Source: Segatella maculosa DSM 19339 = JCM 15638 (GTDB lineage Bacteria > Bacteroidota > Bacteroidia > Bacteroidales > Bacteroidaceae). Taken from it: a stretch of 64,000 nucleotides of DNA. Position numbers and translations under genes: made by a program. The DNA lies in NCBI RefSeq assembly GCF_000382385.1, contig NZ_KB908330.1, positions 1 to 64,000 on the forward strand. Direction: 5' to 3'. Shown here in pieces: positions 31,306 to 40,177 of this stretch (positions are counted from its first letter, which is position 1; the number at the start of each line of letters is the position of its first letter). Below the pieces are notes generated by a model that searched no databases, had not been told where the DNA came from, and saw nothing but the letters and a program-made list of their open reading frames with translations.

Positions 31306-32529
31306 CTAAAGTGCGATGTCGCCAAGAATTCTTTCAGTGGATCCGATACGGCTTTTCACGAATTCTCCGGCATTGCGGCCAGTGGATTGCAGGAAAGAAG
31401 CATCGGTTTCGAACCGCATCATGAGGGTGCTGAACGCCTGATAGTCATCGATTTCAAAGCCACCCTGCGCCGTCATCAGGCCTTGAGCTTCTTGGAAATG
31501 CTTGTTATTTGGCCCGATGATGACGGGAATATCCCACACCGCGGCCTCCAAAACGTTGTGAATGCCCACGCCGAAGCCGCCACCCACATAGGAAACCGTA
31601 CCGTAATGATAAATCGAAGAAAGCAACCCGAAGCAGTCGATGAGCAGCACATCGGCCGCAGAAACATTGGTTTCGGTGGCCTCCGAATAGCGAATCACCC
31701 GCCTACCTTTTAGCAAATCGAGGATTTCAGCAATGTGTTCCTCACTGACTACGTGTGGGGCCACGATGACTTTCCAGTCTTTATGCGTCGAGAAATACTT
31801 GAGGAAAATCTCTTCATCGGGCAACCATGACGAGCCGGCCACAAAGACTTTCTGCGCGCCGGCAGTGAACTTCTCGACGAGGGGCAGCCGTTTGCTGGCC
31901 TCTTTAATCTGGAGCACGCGGTCGAAACGCGTGTCGCCGACAACCTCAACTGCCGTTATTCCCAACCTACTCAGCAGAAGTTTGCTCTCTTCGTTCTGCA
32001 CAAAGAAGCGCGTAAAGCACTTCAATACGCGCCCATAGCTGCGCCCATACCACTGAAAGAAAATCTGATCGGGACGGAAAATGCTGCTGACACTGTAGGC
32101 AGGAACGCCACGATGTTGAAGAATGTGGAGGTAGTTGTACCAGAATTCATACTTGATGAAGAAGGACATCACGGGCCTTACCGCCCTAAGAAAGCGGCGG
32201 GCGTTGCGTATGGTGTCCAAAGGCAGGTAGCAAATGATGTCGGCTCCGTCGTAGTTTTTGCGCACTTCGTAGCCCGAAGGCGAGAAGAACGTGAGCAAAA
32301 TCTTATACTCCGGGTGCTCGTTCCGAATGCGTTCGATCAGCGGGCGCCCCTGTTCGAACTCACCGAGTGAGGCTGCATGGAACCAAACATACCGGGCATC
32401 GGGGTCTACTTTCGCCTTCAACAGTCGGATAGCCTGCCGTTCTCCGGCCCACATCTTTTTGACTTTCTTGTTGAAAAGGCTTGCTACAGCCACTCCGAAC
32501 AAATAAAGATAGATTACGATTTGATACAC
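31306..32529 (-). CDS. waaA: 3-deoxy-D-manno-octulosonic acid transferase
   Basis: 407 residues. N-terminal membrane anchor (MYQIVIYLYLFGVAVASLF), acceptor-side motif WFHAASLGEFEQGRPLIE (the conserved Glu in GEFEQ is the catalytic base in this family), and the GT-B C-terminal CMP-KDO site (YVGGGFGVGIHNVLEAAVWD, PVIIGPNNKHFQEA). It transfers KDO from CMP-KDO to lipid A precursor on the inner membrane. It lies 39 bp downstream of gltX on the same strand. Confidence 0.93.
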   Translation of the reverse strand: MYQIVIYLYLFGVAVASLFNKKVKKMWAGERQAIRLLKAKVDPDARYVWFHAASLGEFEQGRPLIERIRNEHPEYKILLTFFSPSGYEVRKNYDGADIICYLPLDTIRNARRFLRAVRPVMSFFIKYEFWYNYLHILQHRGVPAYSVSSIFRPDQIFFQWYGRSYGRVLKCFTRFFVQNEESKLLLSRLGITAVEVVGDTRFDRVLQIKEASKRLPLVEKFTAGAQKVFVAGSSWLPDEEIFLKYFSTHKDWKVIVAPHVVSEEHIAEILDLLKGRRVIRYSEATETNVSAADVLLIDCFGLLSSIYHYGTVSYVGGGFGVGIHNVLEAAVWDIPVIIGPNNKHFQEAQGLMTAQGGFEIDDYQAFSTLMMRFETDASFLQSTGRNAGEFVKSRIGSTERILGDIAL

Positions 32530-32568
32530 GACCTTCTGTTGGTTTTGTCATTTTATGATGTTGCAGCC

Positions 32569-34086
32569 TTATTTCAGCACGTCGATAGCCTTGTGCAACC
32601 GCTTCAAGGTTTCTTCTTTTCCCAAGAAAGCAGAGATGTCGAACATGCCGGGGCCCTTGCCTTCGCCGACCAGCGTCAGGCGGAAAGCATTCATGATGTC
32701 GCCTAATTTGTAGCCTTTGTCCTCGACCCATTTCATCACGACAGGCTCCTGACCTGCCACGGTGAAGTCTTCAATGCCCTCGAGCACAGTTGCCAGCTCG
32801 CTCATCTGCCGGGCCGAATAGTCCTTCCAACGCTTTTTCACCGTCTTTTCGTCGTATGCCGACGGTGCAATAAAGAAGAACGAGCAAAGCGGCCACAGCT
32901 CTTTCACGAAGTTGACACGGTCTTTCATCATGTGAACCACCTGTGTAATGCGCTCCAAAGGCTCATCGACTCCATTGTTGGCAACGATAGGTGCGAAGAG
33001 TGTCGCTATCTCTTCGTCGCTCTTTTTCAAGATATATTCGTGGTTGAACCATATTCCTTTCTTGTAATCGAACTTGGCTCCGTGGAGCGAACACTTGCTG
33101 ATATCGAAGGCATCTACAAGTTCTTCGAGGGTGAAAAGCTCTTGTTCGGTTCCCGGATTCCAGCCCAACAAGGCCAGAAAGTTAATGACAGCCTCGGGGA
33201 AATAGCCGCTTTCGCGATAGCCCGAAGCCACTTCTCCGGTCTTGGGATCGTGCCATTCCAACGGGAAAACAGGAAAACCGAGCCGATCTCCGTCGCGTTT
33301 GCTCAGCTTGCCTTTGCCTTCTGGCTTGAGCAACAAGGGCAGATGGGCAAACCGGGGCATCGTTTCTTCCCAACCGAATGCCTGATAAAGTAACACATGG
33401 AGCGGTGCACTGGGTAGCCATTCCTCGCCTCTGATGACGTGGGTTATCTGCATCAGGTGGTCGTCGACAATGTTTGCCAAGTGGTAGGTGGGCAGTTCGT
33501 CGGCACTTTTGTAGAGCACCTTGTCGTCGAGAATGTCGCTTTTGACGACCACTTCGCCGCGAATCATGTCGTTGACACGCACCTCCTTGCCCGGTTTTAT
33601 CTTGAAACGAACGGTATATTGTGCGCCATTGGCCATCAGTTGCTGCGTTTCGGCAGGCGAGAGTGTCAGCGAATTGCGCATCTGCGAGCGCGTATGGGCA
33701 TCATATTGGAAGTTCTTTATCTCGCTTCGCTTGGCTTCCAGCTCTTCAGGCGTGTCGAAAGCGAGGTATGCTTTGCCTGCATCGAGTAGCTGTTTCACAT
33801 AGTCTTTGTAGATTTCGCGACGTTCGCTCTGACGGTATGGCCCGTGGTTTCCGCCGAAACCTACGCCTTCATCGAACTTGATTCCAAGCCAACGGAACGA
33901 CTCGATGATGTATTCTTCGGCGCCGGGAACAAAGCGATGTGAGTCGGTATCCTCTATTCTGAAAACAAATTCGCCCCCGTTACGACGTGCAAAAAGGTAG
34001 TTATAGAGGGCCGTGCGCACACCGCCGATATGCAAAGCACCCGTAGGGCTGGGCGCAAAACGCACCCTTACTTTTCTTTCTGACAT
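32569..34086 (-). CDS. gltX: Glutamate--tRNA ligase
   Basis: 505 residues, class I synthetase. HIGH motif in [25 protein letters not shown]-like loop [14 protein letters not shown], and the C-terminal helical anticodon-binding domain. Length fits bacterial GluRS. The ATG at 34086 follows a minus-strand -7 box by 22 bp. Likely cotranscribed with waaA. Whether it is discriminating (Glu only) cannot be read by eye. Confidence 0.95.
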   Translation of the reverse strand: MSERKVRVRFAPSPTGALHIGGVRTALYNYLFARRNGGEFVFRIEDTDSHRFVPGAEEYIIESFRWLGIKFDEGVGFGGNHGPYRQSERREIYKDYVKQLLDAGKAYLAFDTPEELEAKRSEIKNFQYDAHTRSQMRNSLTLSPAETQQLMANGAQYTVRFKIKPGKEVRVNDMIRGEVVVKSDILDDKVLYKSADELPTYHLANIVDDHLMQITHVIRGEEWLPSAPLHVLLYQAFGWEETMPRFAHLPLLLKPEGKGKLSKRDGDRLGFPVFPLEWHDPKTGEVASGYRESGYFPEAVINFLALLGWNPGTEQELFTLEELVDAFDISKCSLHGAKFDYKKGIWFNHEYILKKSDEEIATLFAPIVANNGVDEPLERITQVVHMMKDRVNFVKELWPLCSFFFIAPSAYDEKTVKKRWKDYSARQMSELATVLEGIEDFTVAGQEPVVMKWVEDKGYKLGDIMNAFRLTLVGEGKGPGMFDISAFLGKEETLKRLHKAIDVLK

Positions 34087-34108
34087 TTCTTCTGACGATA
34101 TTTTTGTG

Positions 34109-34116
34109 CAAATTTA
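34109..34116 (-). promoter_or_regulatory. -7 box of the gltX promoter
   Basis: TAAATTTG on the minus strand ending 22 bp before the gltX ATG. The upstream -33 element is weak. Confidence 0.5.
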
Positions 34117-34180
34117 ATATATTTTTTTCAGTTTTGCGTATTTTTTTAGTATTTTCGCAGGGTAAACCAAATGCAATCGA

Positions 34181-36250
34181 ATGAATATATTCAAGAAATA
34201 TAAGCGCGATTATTGGCGCAATGCGACCATACGCCTTACTTTAATCTTCGTCACAGTGGTCATTATCGTGTGGTTCATGCCCCGCAATTACGGTCAACAA
34301 CTGCGCTATGACATTGGGAAACCCTGGATGTACGGTTCTTTTATCGCCAAGTTCGACTTCCCAATCTATAAGACCGACGAAGCTATCAAGGCTGAACAAG
34401 ACTCGGTGATGAAGACGTTTCAGCCCTATTATAATTACAACAGCAAGCTGGAAAAGGAAGAATTACGACAGTTCTACCATGATTTCAGCACGGGAATAGA
34501 GGGCGTTCCGGCTCCTGTCGTACGCGAATTGGCCAACCATTTGCACCGACTTTATCAGGCAGGTATCATCAGTACGCCCGAATATAACGGTATTGCACGC
34601 GACACAACCGGCATGGTTCGCATCGTCAACGGCAAGGAAGCCAAGAGCGTTTCCATCAAAAACATCTATTCAACCATGGCGGCTTACGAGTCGTTGTTGC
34701 ACAATCAGATGCTCGTTCCCTATCGTTCTATCCTGCAACGCTGCAATCTGAACGACTATATCTCGCCCAACCTGACCTATGACAAAGAGCGATGTGAGGC
34801 CGAGAAGGCAGACCTTTTGGGAAGCATTCCCTTGGCCGGAGGCATGGTGATGAGCGGACAGAAGATCATTGACCGGGGCGAAATTGTCAACGATTACACC
34901 TATCGGGTGTTGAGTTCCTTTGAGCGTGAGATGCAAAGACGTAAGGCCACGGAGGCCGAAATCACCAATACATTGATCGGACAAATCCTGTTTGTCACCC
35001 TGTTGGTGGCCATCTTCACCCTCTATCTGCATCTCTTCAGAAAAGATTATTTCCAGAAATCGCGCAACATTGCCATGCTTTATGCCATCATTACGGTATA
35101 TCCTATCTTGGTATCTCTGATGGTCAGTCACAGCATTTTCAATGTTTATATCATCCCATTTGCCATTGCTGCCATCTTTGTTCGCGTGTTCATGGACTCC
35201 CGAACGGCCTTTATCGTGCACGTGGTGATGGTGCTTTCCTGCGCAGTAGTGGTCAAATATCAATACGAATTCATCATTATTCAGCTCATGGCTGGCCTGA
35301 TTGCCATCTATTCATTGCGCGAATTGTCAAGTCGTTCGCAATTGTTTAAGACGGCACTCTTCGTCACAACGGGGAGCATCGTGGTCTATATTGCCTTGCA
35401 ACTCATGCAGAGCAACGACTTCTTAAAAATGGACCGCGACATGTATATCTTCTTTATCGTCAACGGAGTCCTGCTGTTGTTGGCCTATCCGCTGATGTTC
35501 CTGATTGAGAAGATGTTTGGTTTCGTCTCCAATGTGACGCTCATCGAACTTTCAAATACCAACAAAGGCGTGCTGCGCGACCTGAGTGAGATTGCACCGG
35601 GCACCTTTCAGCACTCCATTACGGTGGGAAACATCGCCGCAGAGATAGCGAACTGCATCGGAGCCGACAGTCTTTTGGTGCGTACCGGTGCCCTCTATCA
35701 CGACATAGGAAAGATGGCCAACCCCGTGTTCTTCACCGAAAACCAAGCCGGAGTGAACCCCCATGACAACATGAGCTACGAGGATAGTGCCAAAATCATC
35801 ATCAGTCACGTGACCGAAGGCCTGAAACTGGCCGAGAAAAACAACCTGCCCACCATCATCAAAGACTTTATTTCAACCCACCACGGGCGCGGTGTCACCA
35901 AGTTCTTTTATATCAAATACAAGAACGAACACCCCGATGAAGCGATCGATATGGAGAAGTTCACCTATCCCGGTCCCAATCCTTTCACACGCGAGCAGGC
36001 TATTCTGATGATGTCCGATGCCGTGGAAGCAGCCTCACGTTCATTGAATGAATACACCGAAGAGAGCATCAGTCAACTTGTAGACAGGCTTATCGACGGA
36101 CAAGTTGCCGATGGTTTCTTCACAGAATGCCCCATCACGTTCCGCGACATCACGCTGGCCAAGAAGATTATCATCGCCAGATTGATGGCCATTTACCACA
36201 CGCGAATACAGTATCCCGAACTGAAGCCGAAGGCGAAAGAGGAGAAATAG
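34181..36250 (+). CDS. 7TM-HD family membrane phosphohydrolase (PgpH-like)
   Basis: 689 residues. N-terminal TM (IRLTLIFVTVVIIVWFM), a large extracytoplasmic domain (about residues 40-265), about seven TM helices (about residues 268-445), then a cytoplasmic HD domain with HSITVGNIAAEIAN, LYHDIGKMANP (HD pair), HVTEGLKLAE and ISTHHG. This is the 7TMR-HD architecture whose characterised members hydrolyse c-di-AMP. The family assignment is strong; the nucleotide substrate is by analogy. It is divergent from gltX with a 94-bp gap holding both promoters. Confidence 0.88.
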   Translation: MNIFKKYKRDYWRNATIRLTLIFVTVVIIVWFMPRNYGQQLRYDIGKPWMYGSFIAKFDFPIYKTDEAIKAEQDSVMKTFQPYYNYNSKLEKEELRQFYHDFSTGIEGVPAPVVRELANHLHRLYQAGIISTPEYNGIARDTTGMVRIVNGKEAKSVSIKNIYSTMAAYESLLHNQMLVPYRSILQRCNLNDYISPNLTYDKERCEAEKADLLGSIPLAGGMVMSGQKIIDRGEIVNDYTYRVLSSFEREMQRRKATEAEITNTLIGQILFVTLLVAIFTLYLHLFRKDYFQKSRNIAMLYAIITVYPILVSLMVSHSIFNVYIIPFAIAAIFVRVFMDSRTAFIVHVVMVLSCAVVVKYQYEFIIIQLMAGLIAIYSLRELSSRSQLFKTALFVTTGSIVVYIALQLMQSNDFLKMDRDMYIFFIVNGVLLLLAYPLMFLIEKMFGFVSNVTLIELSNTNKGVLRDLSEIAPGTFQHSITVGNIAAEIANCIGADSLLVRTGALYHDIGKMANPVFFTENQAGVNPHDNMSYEDSAKIIISHVTEGLKLAEKNNLPTIIKDFISTHHGRGVTKFFYIKYKNEHPDEAIDMEKFTYPGPNPFTREQAILMMSDAVEAASRSLNEYTEESISQLVDRLIDGQVADGFFTECPITFRDITLAKKIIIARLMAIYHTRIQYPELKPKAKEEK

Positions 36251-36343
36251 AGTGCTCACCTCCGCCTATGCCGAAGAAAGGAGAGGCCGAGCTTGTGTGC
36301 AAGACTTGTCAGATGCGGTTTTTTTTAGCCAAATTGCAACACG

Positions 36344-36400
36344 ATTTCAGTCCTATTACGCGGTAATATGAGCCATTTCACCGTGCAATAGGACTGAAAT
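36344..36400. repeat. ATATCAGCC-family palindromic repeat
   Basis: ATTTCAGTCCTATTACGCGG at the left mirrors GTGCAATAGGACTGAAAT at the right, with a central ATGAGCCATTTCACC. A single imperfect palindrome between the HD gene and the accessory locus. Confidence 0.7.
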
Positions 36401-36432
36401 TAAAACGAGAATAAGTTGTTGATGGTCAAAAT

Positions 36433-36978
36433 TCACTCACTCTTCATCGGTTTTCCCAGATAACTGATGCTCAAAGTGTGTTCTTTCGCGTCGGCACCTG
36501 CCACACGTCCATTCTCAACATGCAGTGAGAAGACGGTCTCGGGCGTGCCCGTTATCTTCAGACTGCCCGAAAGGAAGACGGGAACATCCGTCAAATGGGG
36601 GTCAGAAACGGTGTCGATGACCTGCCGTCCATCTGTTGCATAGTAATCCACCACCCAATAAAACCCACTGTGGTTCTCTTCCTTCCTGACAAGGCCCACG
36701 GTCCTGTCCGCATGAACGTTCGTGTTCCACTGCACCTCCACGCACTCGTTTGCCGAGAGATAGAGACAGAGGCTGTAGTTGCCGTCGTCATCGTCTTTAT
36801 ATTCGGTTCTGACCACCTGTTTCTTCACATTGTCGATGATGATTTCATTTGCCCGACCCACCGTTTCTTCGTTCTTCCGGCCGGTTATACGGGCAGCCAA
36901 CACCTTGTTCCGTCTGATTTCGTTGGCTATGGCAAACAATCTTCCTGCCATACTTCCTTGCAAATCGTTTATTCTCAT
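36433..36978 (-). CDS. Hypothetical protein with shared C-terminal beta module, 181 aa
   Basis: No signal peptide: the start (MRINDLQGSMAGRLFAIANE) is a basic helix. Residues about 45-181 align by eye with the ends of the proteins at 37160, 38808 and 40178: (N)YSLCLYLSA, GFYWVVDYYATDGRQVI, DVPVFLSGSLKITG, LHVENGRVAGADAKEHTLSISYLG. It carries the structured leader described at 36979-37045. The fold looks like a compact beta sandwich; function is unknown. The lack of a signal sequence means this copy would stay in the cytoplasm unless exported otherwise. Confidence 0.6.
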   Translation of the reverse strand: MRINDLQGSMAGRLFAIANEIRRNKVLAARITGRKNEETVGRANEIIIDNVKKQVVRTEYKDDDDGNYSLCLYLSANECVEVQWNTNVHADRTVGLVRKEENHSGFYWVVDYYATDGRQVIDTVSDPHLTDVPVFLSGSLKITGTPETVFSLHVENGRVAGADAKEHTLSISYLGKPMKSE

Positions 36979-37045
36979 AATGTCATTCGCCCCCGTTATA
37001 CCCTCCTTATTGACAAGGGAACGCCGTGTCGGGGCTCGGGCGTTT
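36979..37045 (-). promoter_or_regulatory. Structured 5' leader, copy C
   Basis: On the minus strand, AACGCC (37044-37039) pairs with GGCGTT (37025-37020) around a 13-nt loop containing GCCCC. A second small stem CCTT/AAGG follows, then GGGGGC 10-15 nt before the ATG. The loop GCCCC can pair with GGGGC near the start codon as a pseudoknot. Copies A and B (39384-39450, 40742-40809) have the same parts with different second-stem sequences. Confidence 0.5.
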
Positions 37046-37159
37046 AGATCATTACATTTAACTTTCTTCTTTTTATTTATTTGATTCGGATAGATTTATT
37101 CGCCCTGCAGTCTCATTAACTCGGCAGGGCGAATACTCAAAGGAGCCCGCGCCAGCCCC

Positions 37160-38380
37160 CTACTTCTTCACCTCGGCCGTGCCGTCAATCCTCACGGCAA
37201 ACGTGTGGGCATTGCCGTCGCCCGTCTTGCCGTTGCTCTTGCCCACTTGGGCCGTGGTGACGTCCACACGATAGCGGCCGCTCTCCATGTCGATGTCGTA
37301 GAGCAGGGTGCCGGCCTTGCATTTCTGATCTTTGCCCACGTTGGTAGTGAAGAAGACGCAGCTGCCGTCTTTGTCGTAAGACACAACCCAATAGACGTCG
37401 CTCTCGCGGGTCATGTCGTTGACCCTCTTGTTGCCCTCCGCAACGAAGTACACGCAGAGCATCTCCTTACCCGCCGCGTCGAACTGCAGGGCGAGGAAGT
37501 GTTTGTCGTCGACATACTTCATGATGGTGGCCTTGACGACGGTCTTCCGGACTCCGTCTATCAAGATGCCTTTCTCGCTGGGCTCTTGCCCGATGCCACC
37601 CGTATCGGGCTTCTCATTCTTGCCCTTTTTTCCTTTTTTGTCTTTGGGTTTCTCGCCGTCGCCCGTTCCGGGTTTCTTCTTGTTTGCGGCCTTGCGCAGG
37701 GCGAGGGTGAGATGACTGTCGGCCACCATCTTGTTGTAGCGGGTGATAAGGTCAGCCAGCCCAACCGTATCGGGCAACAGGTCGGCCAGCGACTGCATGC
37801 GCAGCACCACGGCATTGACAGCCTCATCGGTGGCAGCGCGCAGCCTTTTCAGGTCGAACTCTTTGCTGGGCGGTGTGGCCGAATAGTGTTTGAGGAACAT
37901 GGCCGCAAAGGCTTCGTTGTCGGCCACGAGCTGGTCGAGGTCGGCCTTCGCGCCGATTTTGGTCACGAGGGGCTTGTACTTGGCACTGTTCAGGTCGTCG
38001 GCAAGGTTACGGATACCCGACGTTTCCTTATTGTTGCTCTGCGCCGCCAATTCGGGATAACGCCTCATCACCTTTTCCACCTCGTCGGCCGCAGCCTGCA
38101 CATCAGTCGCACGGCGATGCCTGGCCGCCCGAACCGTGAATTGCAGGGCACGATACGACTCGTCGCGGGCAGCGTCGAGCTGCCGTATCTCTGTGATGAA
38201 CTCCTTCCCGCGGGGCAGGTTCAGTGCCTGCTCTTCTTTGTCGATGCAGGTTTTGAGTGCAGGCAACAATGCGTTAACTTTTTCGATGTTGGCCTCCGTG
38301 CAAATGGCATGCAGGTTGATGGCAAACTGTGAATGCTCCAAGTTTTGGAGAGCAACCTTCTTAAAACTGTTCACTTTCAT
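37160..38380 (-). CDS. Helical N-terminal domain fused to the shared beta module, 406 aa
   Basis: Residues 1 to about 235 are helical (MKVNSFKKVALQNLEHSQFA, LPALKTCIDKEEQALNLPRG) and resemble DUF6261-type Bacteroidetes proteins as remembered. A Lys/Gly/Pro linker (KKPGTGDGEKPKDKKGKKGK) follows, then the same C-terminal module as the neighbours (KYVDDKHFLALQFDAAG, YWVVSYDKDGSCVFFTTNVG, HTFAVRIDGTAEVKK). No signal peptide. It does not have the structured leader; instead a palindrome array lies just upstream. Function unknown. Confidence 0.65.
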   Translation of the reverse strand: MKVNSFKKVALQNLEHSQFAINLHAICTEANIEKVNALLPALKTCIDKEEQALNLPRGKEFITEIRQLDAARDESYRALQFTVRAARHRRATDVQAAADEVEKVMRRYPELAAQSNNKETSGIRNLADDLNSAKYKPLVTKIGAKADLDQLVADNEAFAAMFLKHYSATPPSKEFDLKRLRAATDEAVNAVVLRMQSLADLLPDTVGLADLITRYNKMVADSHLTLALRKAANKKKPGTGDGEKPKDKKGKKGKNEKPDTGGIGQEPSEKGILIDGVRKTVVKATIMKYVDDKHFLALQFDAAGKEMLCVYFVAEGNKRVNDMTRESDVYWVVSYDKDGSCVFFTTNVGKDQKCKAGTLLYDIDMESGRYRVDVTTAQVGKSNGKTGDGNAHTFAVRIDGTAEVKK

Positions 38381-38412
38381 GATGGTTAGTTATTTAATTG
38401 TTAATCGAATGG

Positions 38413-38760
38413 ACTCTGCCGTGGCAGAAGTGTCGTTTTTTTAATTTTCATTGTCGCCTTCCATGGAAGACGAATGTTTTTTGTTTCTTTTTTTAATGTC
38501 TTCCATGGAAGACAAGAGTTATTTCTTGCTTTTATTGTCGTCTTCCATGGAAGAAAAGAGGTGATTGTTAAAAAATCCTTTGTCTTCCATGGAAGACGAC
38601 CGTCCTTTTTACATTTTTTTATTTCTCCCGTGGAAGAAAACATTTTCTGTTAAAATATCCTTCGTCTTCCATGGAAGACGAGCGTCTTTTTTACATTTTT
38701 TCATTTCTCCCATGGAAGACGGGCGTTTTTTCTCTGTTCAACTCCTTTCCGCCGTGGTGG
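38413..38760. repeat. Nine phased palindromes with TCTTCCATGGAAGA core
   Basis: CCATGG or CCGTGG centres begin at 38419, 38461, 38503, 38545, 38587, 38628, 38669, 38710 and 38752, a spacing of 42, 42, 42, 42, 41, 41, 41 and 42 bp. The flanks are A/T-rich and variable; the palindrome core is conserved and is weakest at both ends. The block lies between two genes, immediately upstream of the minus-strand gene that starts at 38380. Because the left half has a 42-bp period, one minus frame reads as 14-residue units with LPWK, but there is no evidence that it is translated. Confidence 0.85.
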
Positions 38761-38807
38761 AAGCCCCGCGCCCCTTTGATTTCCTTGTTTCGGGGGGGAT
38801 TGGCGTT

Positions 38808-39383
38808 TTATGCCTTTGTCATCGGGCCGCTGTAGCTCAATACGAGGGTATGCTCCTTGCCGTCGGTGCCTTTTACGCGCCCGTTTTCGAGCTTGATGTT
38901 AATGGTGCCTTTGGGGTCGCCGCTCATGGTGAGCGTGCCGGTTTTGAAGACGGGGTAATCCTGTCGGTCGGGCTTGCCCCAAGTTTCAATGATTCGCTTG
39001 CCGTTGGCATCATAGTAATTTACCGTCCAATAGAACTTTCCTTTGTGCTCCTTTTCCTTTTTGGTCAGGTCGACGGGGCTGCCGGTCATGTGCAGGTCTT
39101 TGTTCAGAAATATTATCACCTTTTCCTTACGGTCGGCCGAGAGGTAGAGGTAGAGGCTGTAGTTGTCGTTGCCGTAGTCTTCGTATTCGGTCATGAGGAT
39201 GGGCTTCTTCGTGCCGTCGATGGTTACGGTACCGGCTCTGGGTGCGGGCGGGGGAGGTGTTCCGCCGCCGTTGTCGTCGTCGTCACTACTCGAGCAGGCG
39301 GTAAACGCCGCGCTCATCATTACCACTGCTGCAAGGGCGAAAGCTGCTTTCGCACAGCTTGCAAAAAAACTTGTTGTTTTCAT
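38808..39383 (-). CDS. Lipoprotein with the shared beta module, 191 aa
   Basis: Signal peptide MKTTSFFASCAKAAFALAAV with lipobox FTAC followed by SSSDDDD, so it is a lipoprotein. The acidic stretch after the Cys matches the Bacteroidetes lipoprotein export signal pattern and suggests surface exposure. A Pro-rich linker precedes the module (NYSLYLYLSADRKEKV, GKFYWTVNYYDANGKRII, DYPVFKTGTLTMSG, LENGRVKGTDGKEHTLVLSY), which is closest to the protein at 36433. It carries leader copy A. Its first ~35 codons are nearly identical in DNA to those of 40178-40741, indicating recent duplication or recombination. Confidence 0.8.
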   Translation of the reverse strand: MKTTSFFASCAKAAFALAAVVMMSAAFTACSSSDDDDNGGGTPPPPAPRAGTVTIDGTKKPILMTEYEDYGNDNYSLYLYLSADRKEKVIIFLNKDLHMTGSPVDLTKKEKEHKGKFYWTVNYYDANGKRIIETWGKPDRQDYPVFKTGTLTMSGDPKGTINIKLENGRVKGTDGKEHTLVLSYSGPMTKA

Positions 39384-39450
39384 AAATATTCGTGCCCCCC
39401 TGTTAAAAACTCCTTTCGGAGTAACGCCGTGTCGGGGCCTCGGGCGTTGG
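39384..39450 (-). promoter_or_regulatory. Structured 5' leader, copy A
   Basis: Minus strand: AACGCC (39448-39443) pairs with GGCGTT (39428-39423) around a 14-nt loop with GGCCCC. Then comes ACTCCGAAAGGAGT (39422-39409), a GAAA-tetraloop hairpin running into a U tract, then GGGGGGC just before the start codon. The hairpin plus U tract resembles a terminator and the G run can pair with the CCCC loop. Confidence 0.55.
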
Positions 39451-39476
39451 GTTGTTGATATTAAAAATATGTTTTG

Positions 39477-39507
39477 TTGTTCTTTTCGGGAAAATCCTTT
39501 ATCTTTG
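39477..39507 (+). promoter_or_regulatory. Promoter of the toxin-antitoxin operon
   Basis: TTG at 39477-39479 and TATCTTTG at 39500-39507 with a 20-bp spacer. It lies 24 bp before the antitoxin ATG. Confidence 0.7.
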
Positions 39508-39531
39508 CATCATCATCTATATGTTACGATT

Positions 39532-39771
39532 ATGACAAGCATGGAACTCAACCAAGAACTTTTCCGTCAACTCGCTATCGTTGCAAGCGACGAGAATCTC
39601 ATGCGCAAGACCATCAAGGCCATCAAGCGCATCATAGAGAAGAAAGAAGAACAGGATACCACGGAGATGACCCGCGAGCAATTCATGGCGCGCGTGGAAC
39701 AAGCCGAACGTGGCAAGACTCTCCATTTTGATAGCGTTGAAGACATCGACCGATACGTGCGCAGCTTATGA
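39532..39771 (+). CDS. Antitoxin of a YoeB/Txe-type pair
   Basis: 79 residues from ATG at 39532 (MTSMELNQ; a second ATG at 39541 is possible). Helical and charged (LMRKTIKAIKRIIEKKEEQD), with a C-terminal toxin-wrapping-type tail (GKTLHFDSVEDIDRYVRSL). Similar small proteins precede Txe/YoeB toxins in Bacteroidetes. The stop overlaps the toxin start (ATGA at 39768), and it has its own promoter. The pair is on the plus strand between two minus-strand paralogous lipoprotein genes. Confidence 0.75.
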   Translation: MTSMELNQELFRQLAIVASDENLMRKTIKAIKRIIEKKEEQDTTEMTREQFMARVEQAERGKTLHFDSVEDIDRYVRSL

Positions 39772-40043
39772 GATACGACGTGCAAATCAAGGAGCAGGCT
39801 GCCGACGATCTGAAACGCCTTCTGCGTAGCGAACCGAAAGCCTACAACAAGGCGCTGCAACTGATAACCGAACTTTATGAACATCCCACCAGCGGCACAG
39901 GGCATCCCGAACCACTGAAAGGCTACGGTGCCAACTGCTGGAGCCGACGCATCACGCAGAAGCATCGATTGGTTTACGATATCCGCGCTACAGAAGTAGT
40001 GGTGATTGTGCTCACGGCTTTCGGCCATTACAACGATAAGTAG
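39768..40043 (+). CDS. YoeB/Txe family mRNA interferase toxin
   Basis: 91 residues, RelE-fold. Family pattern is clear: QAADDLKRLLRSEPKAYNKA, PEPLKGYGANCWSRRITQKH, RLVYDI and the C-terminal FGHYNDK. The Glu, Arg (SRR), His and Tyr of the YoeB active site are present (E in PEPLKG, R in WSRRIT, H-Y near the end). YoeB toxins cleave mRNA in the ribosomal A site. It is translationally coupled to the antitoxin. Confidence 0.87.
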   Translation: MRYDVQIKEQAADDLKRLLRSEPKAYNKALQLITELYEHPTSGTGHPEPLKGYGANCWSRRITQKHRLVYDIRATEVVVIVLTAFGHYNDK

Positions 40044-40177
40044 TTCTTGCCACTCTTCTCGCTTCGCTTTCATTACGCTCGATAGTTTTTCCATTTCTTC
40101 CCTTGGGTTATCTCCCTCACCCGTCTTCGCCGATGTTCCAGCAGGCGGGTGAGGGATTTTTCGTGTCGCGCGGGTGT

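Noticed and set aside
37205..38332. Plus-strand 375-codon ORF opposite the fused-module gene
   Set aside because: Antisense of a GC-rich gene; the minus-strand frame has recognisable domains shared with neighbours, while the plus frame shows none.
38401..38643. Minus-strand 80-codon ORF made of LPWK repeats
   Set aside because: It follows the 42-bp DNA repeat and loses its frame where spacing changes to 41 bp; the palindrome itself explains the periodic residues and no promoter or ribosome site supports translation.
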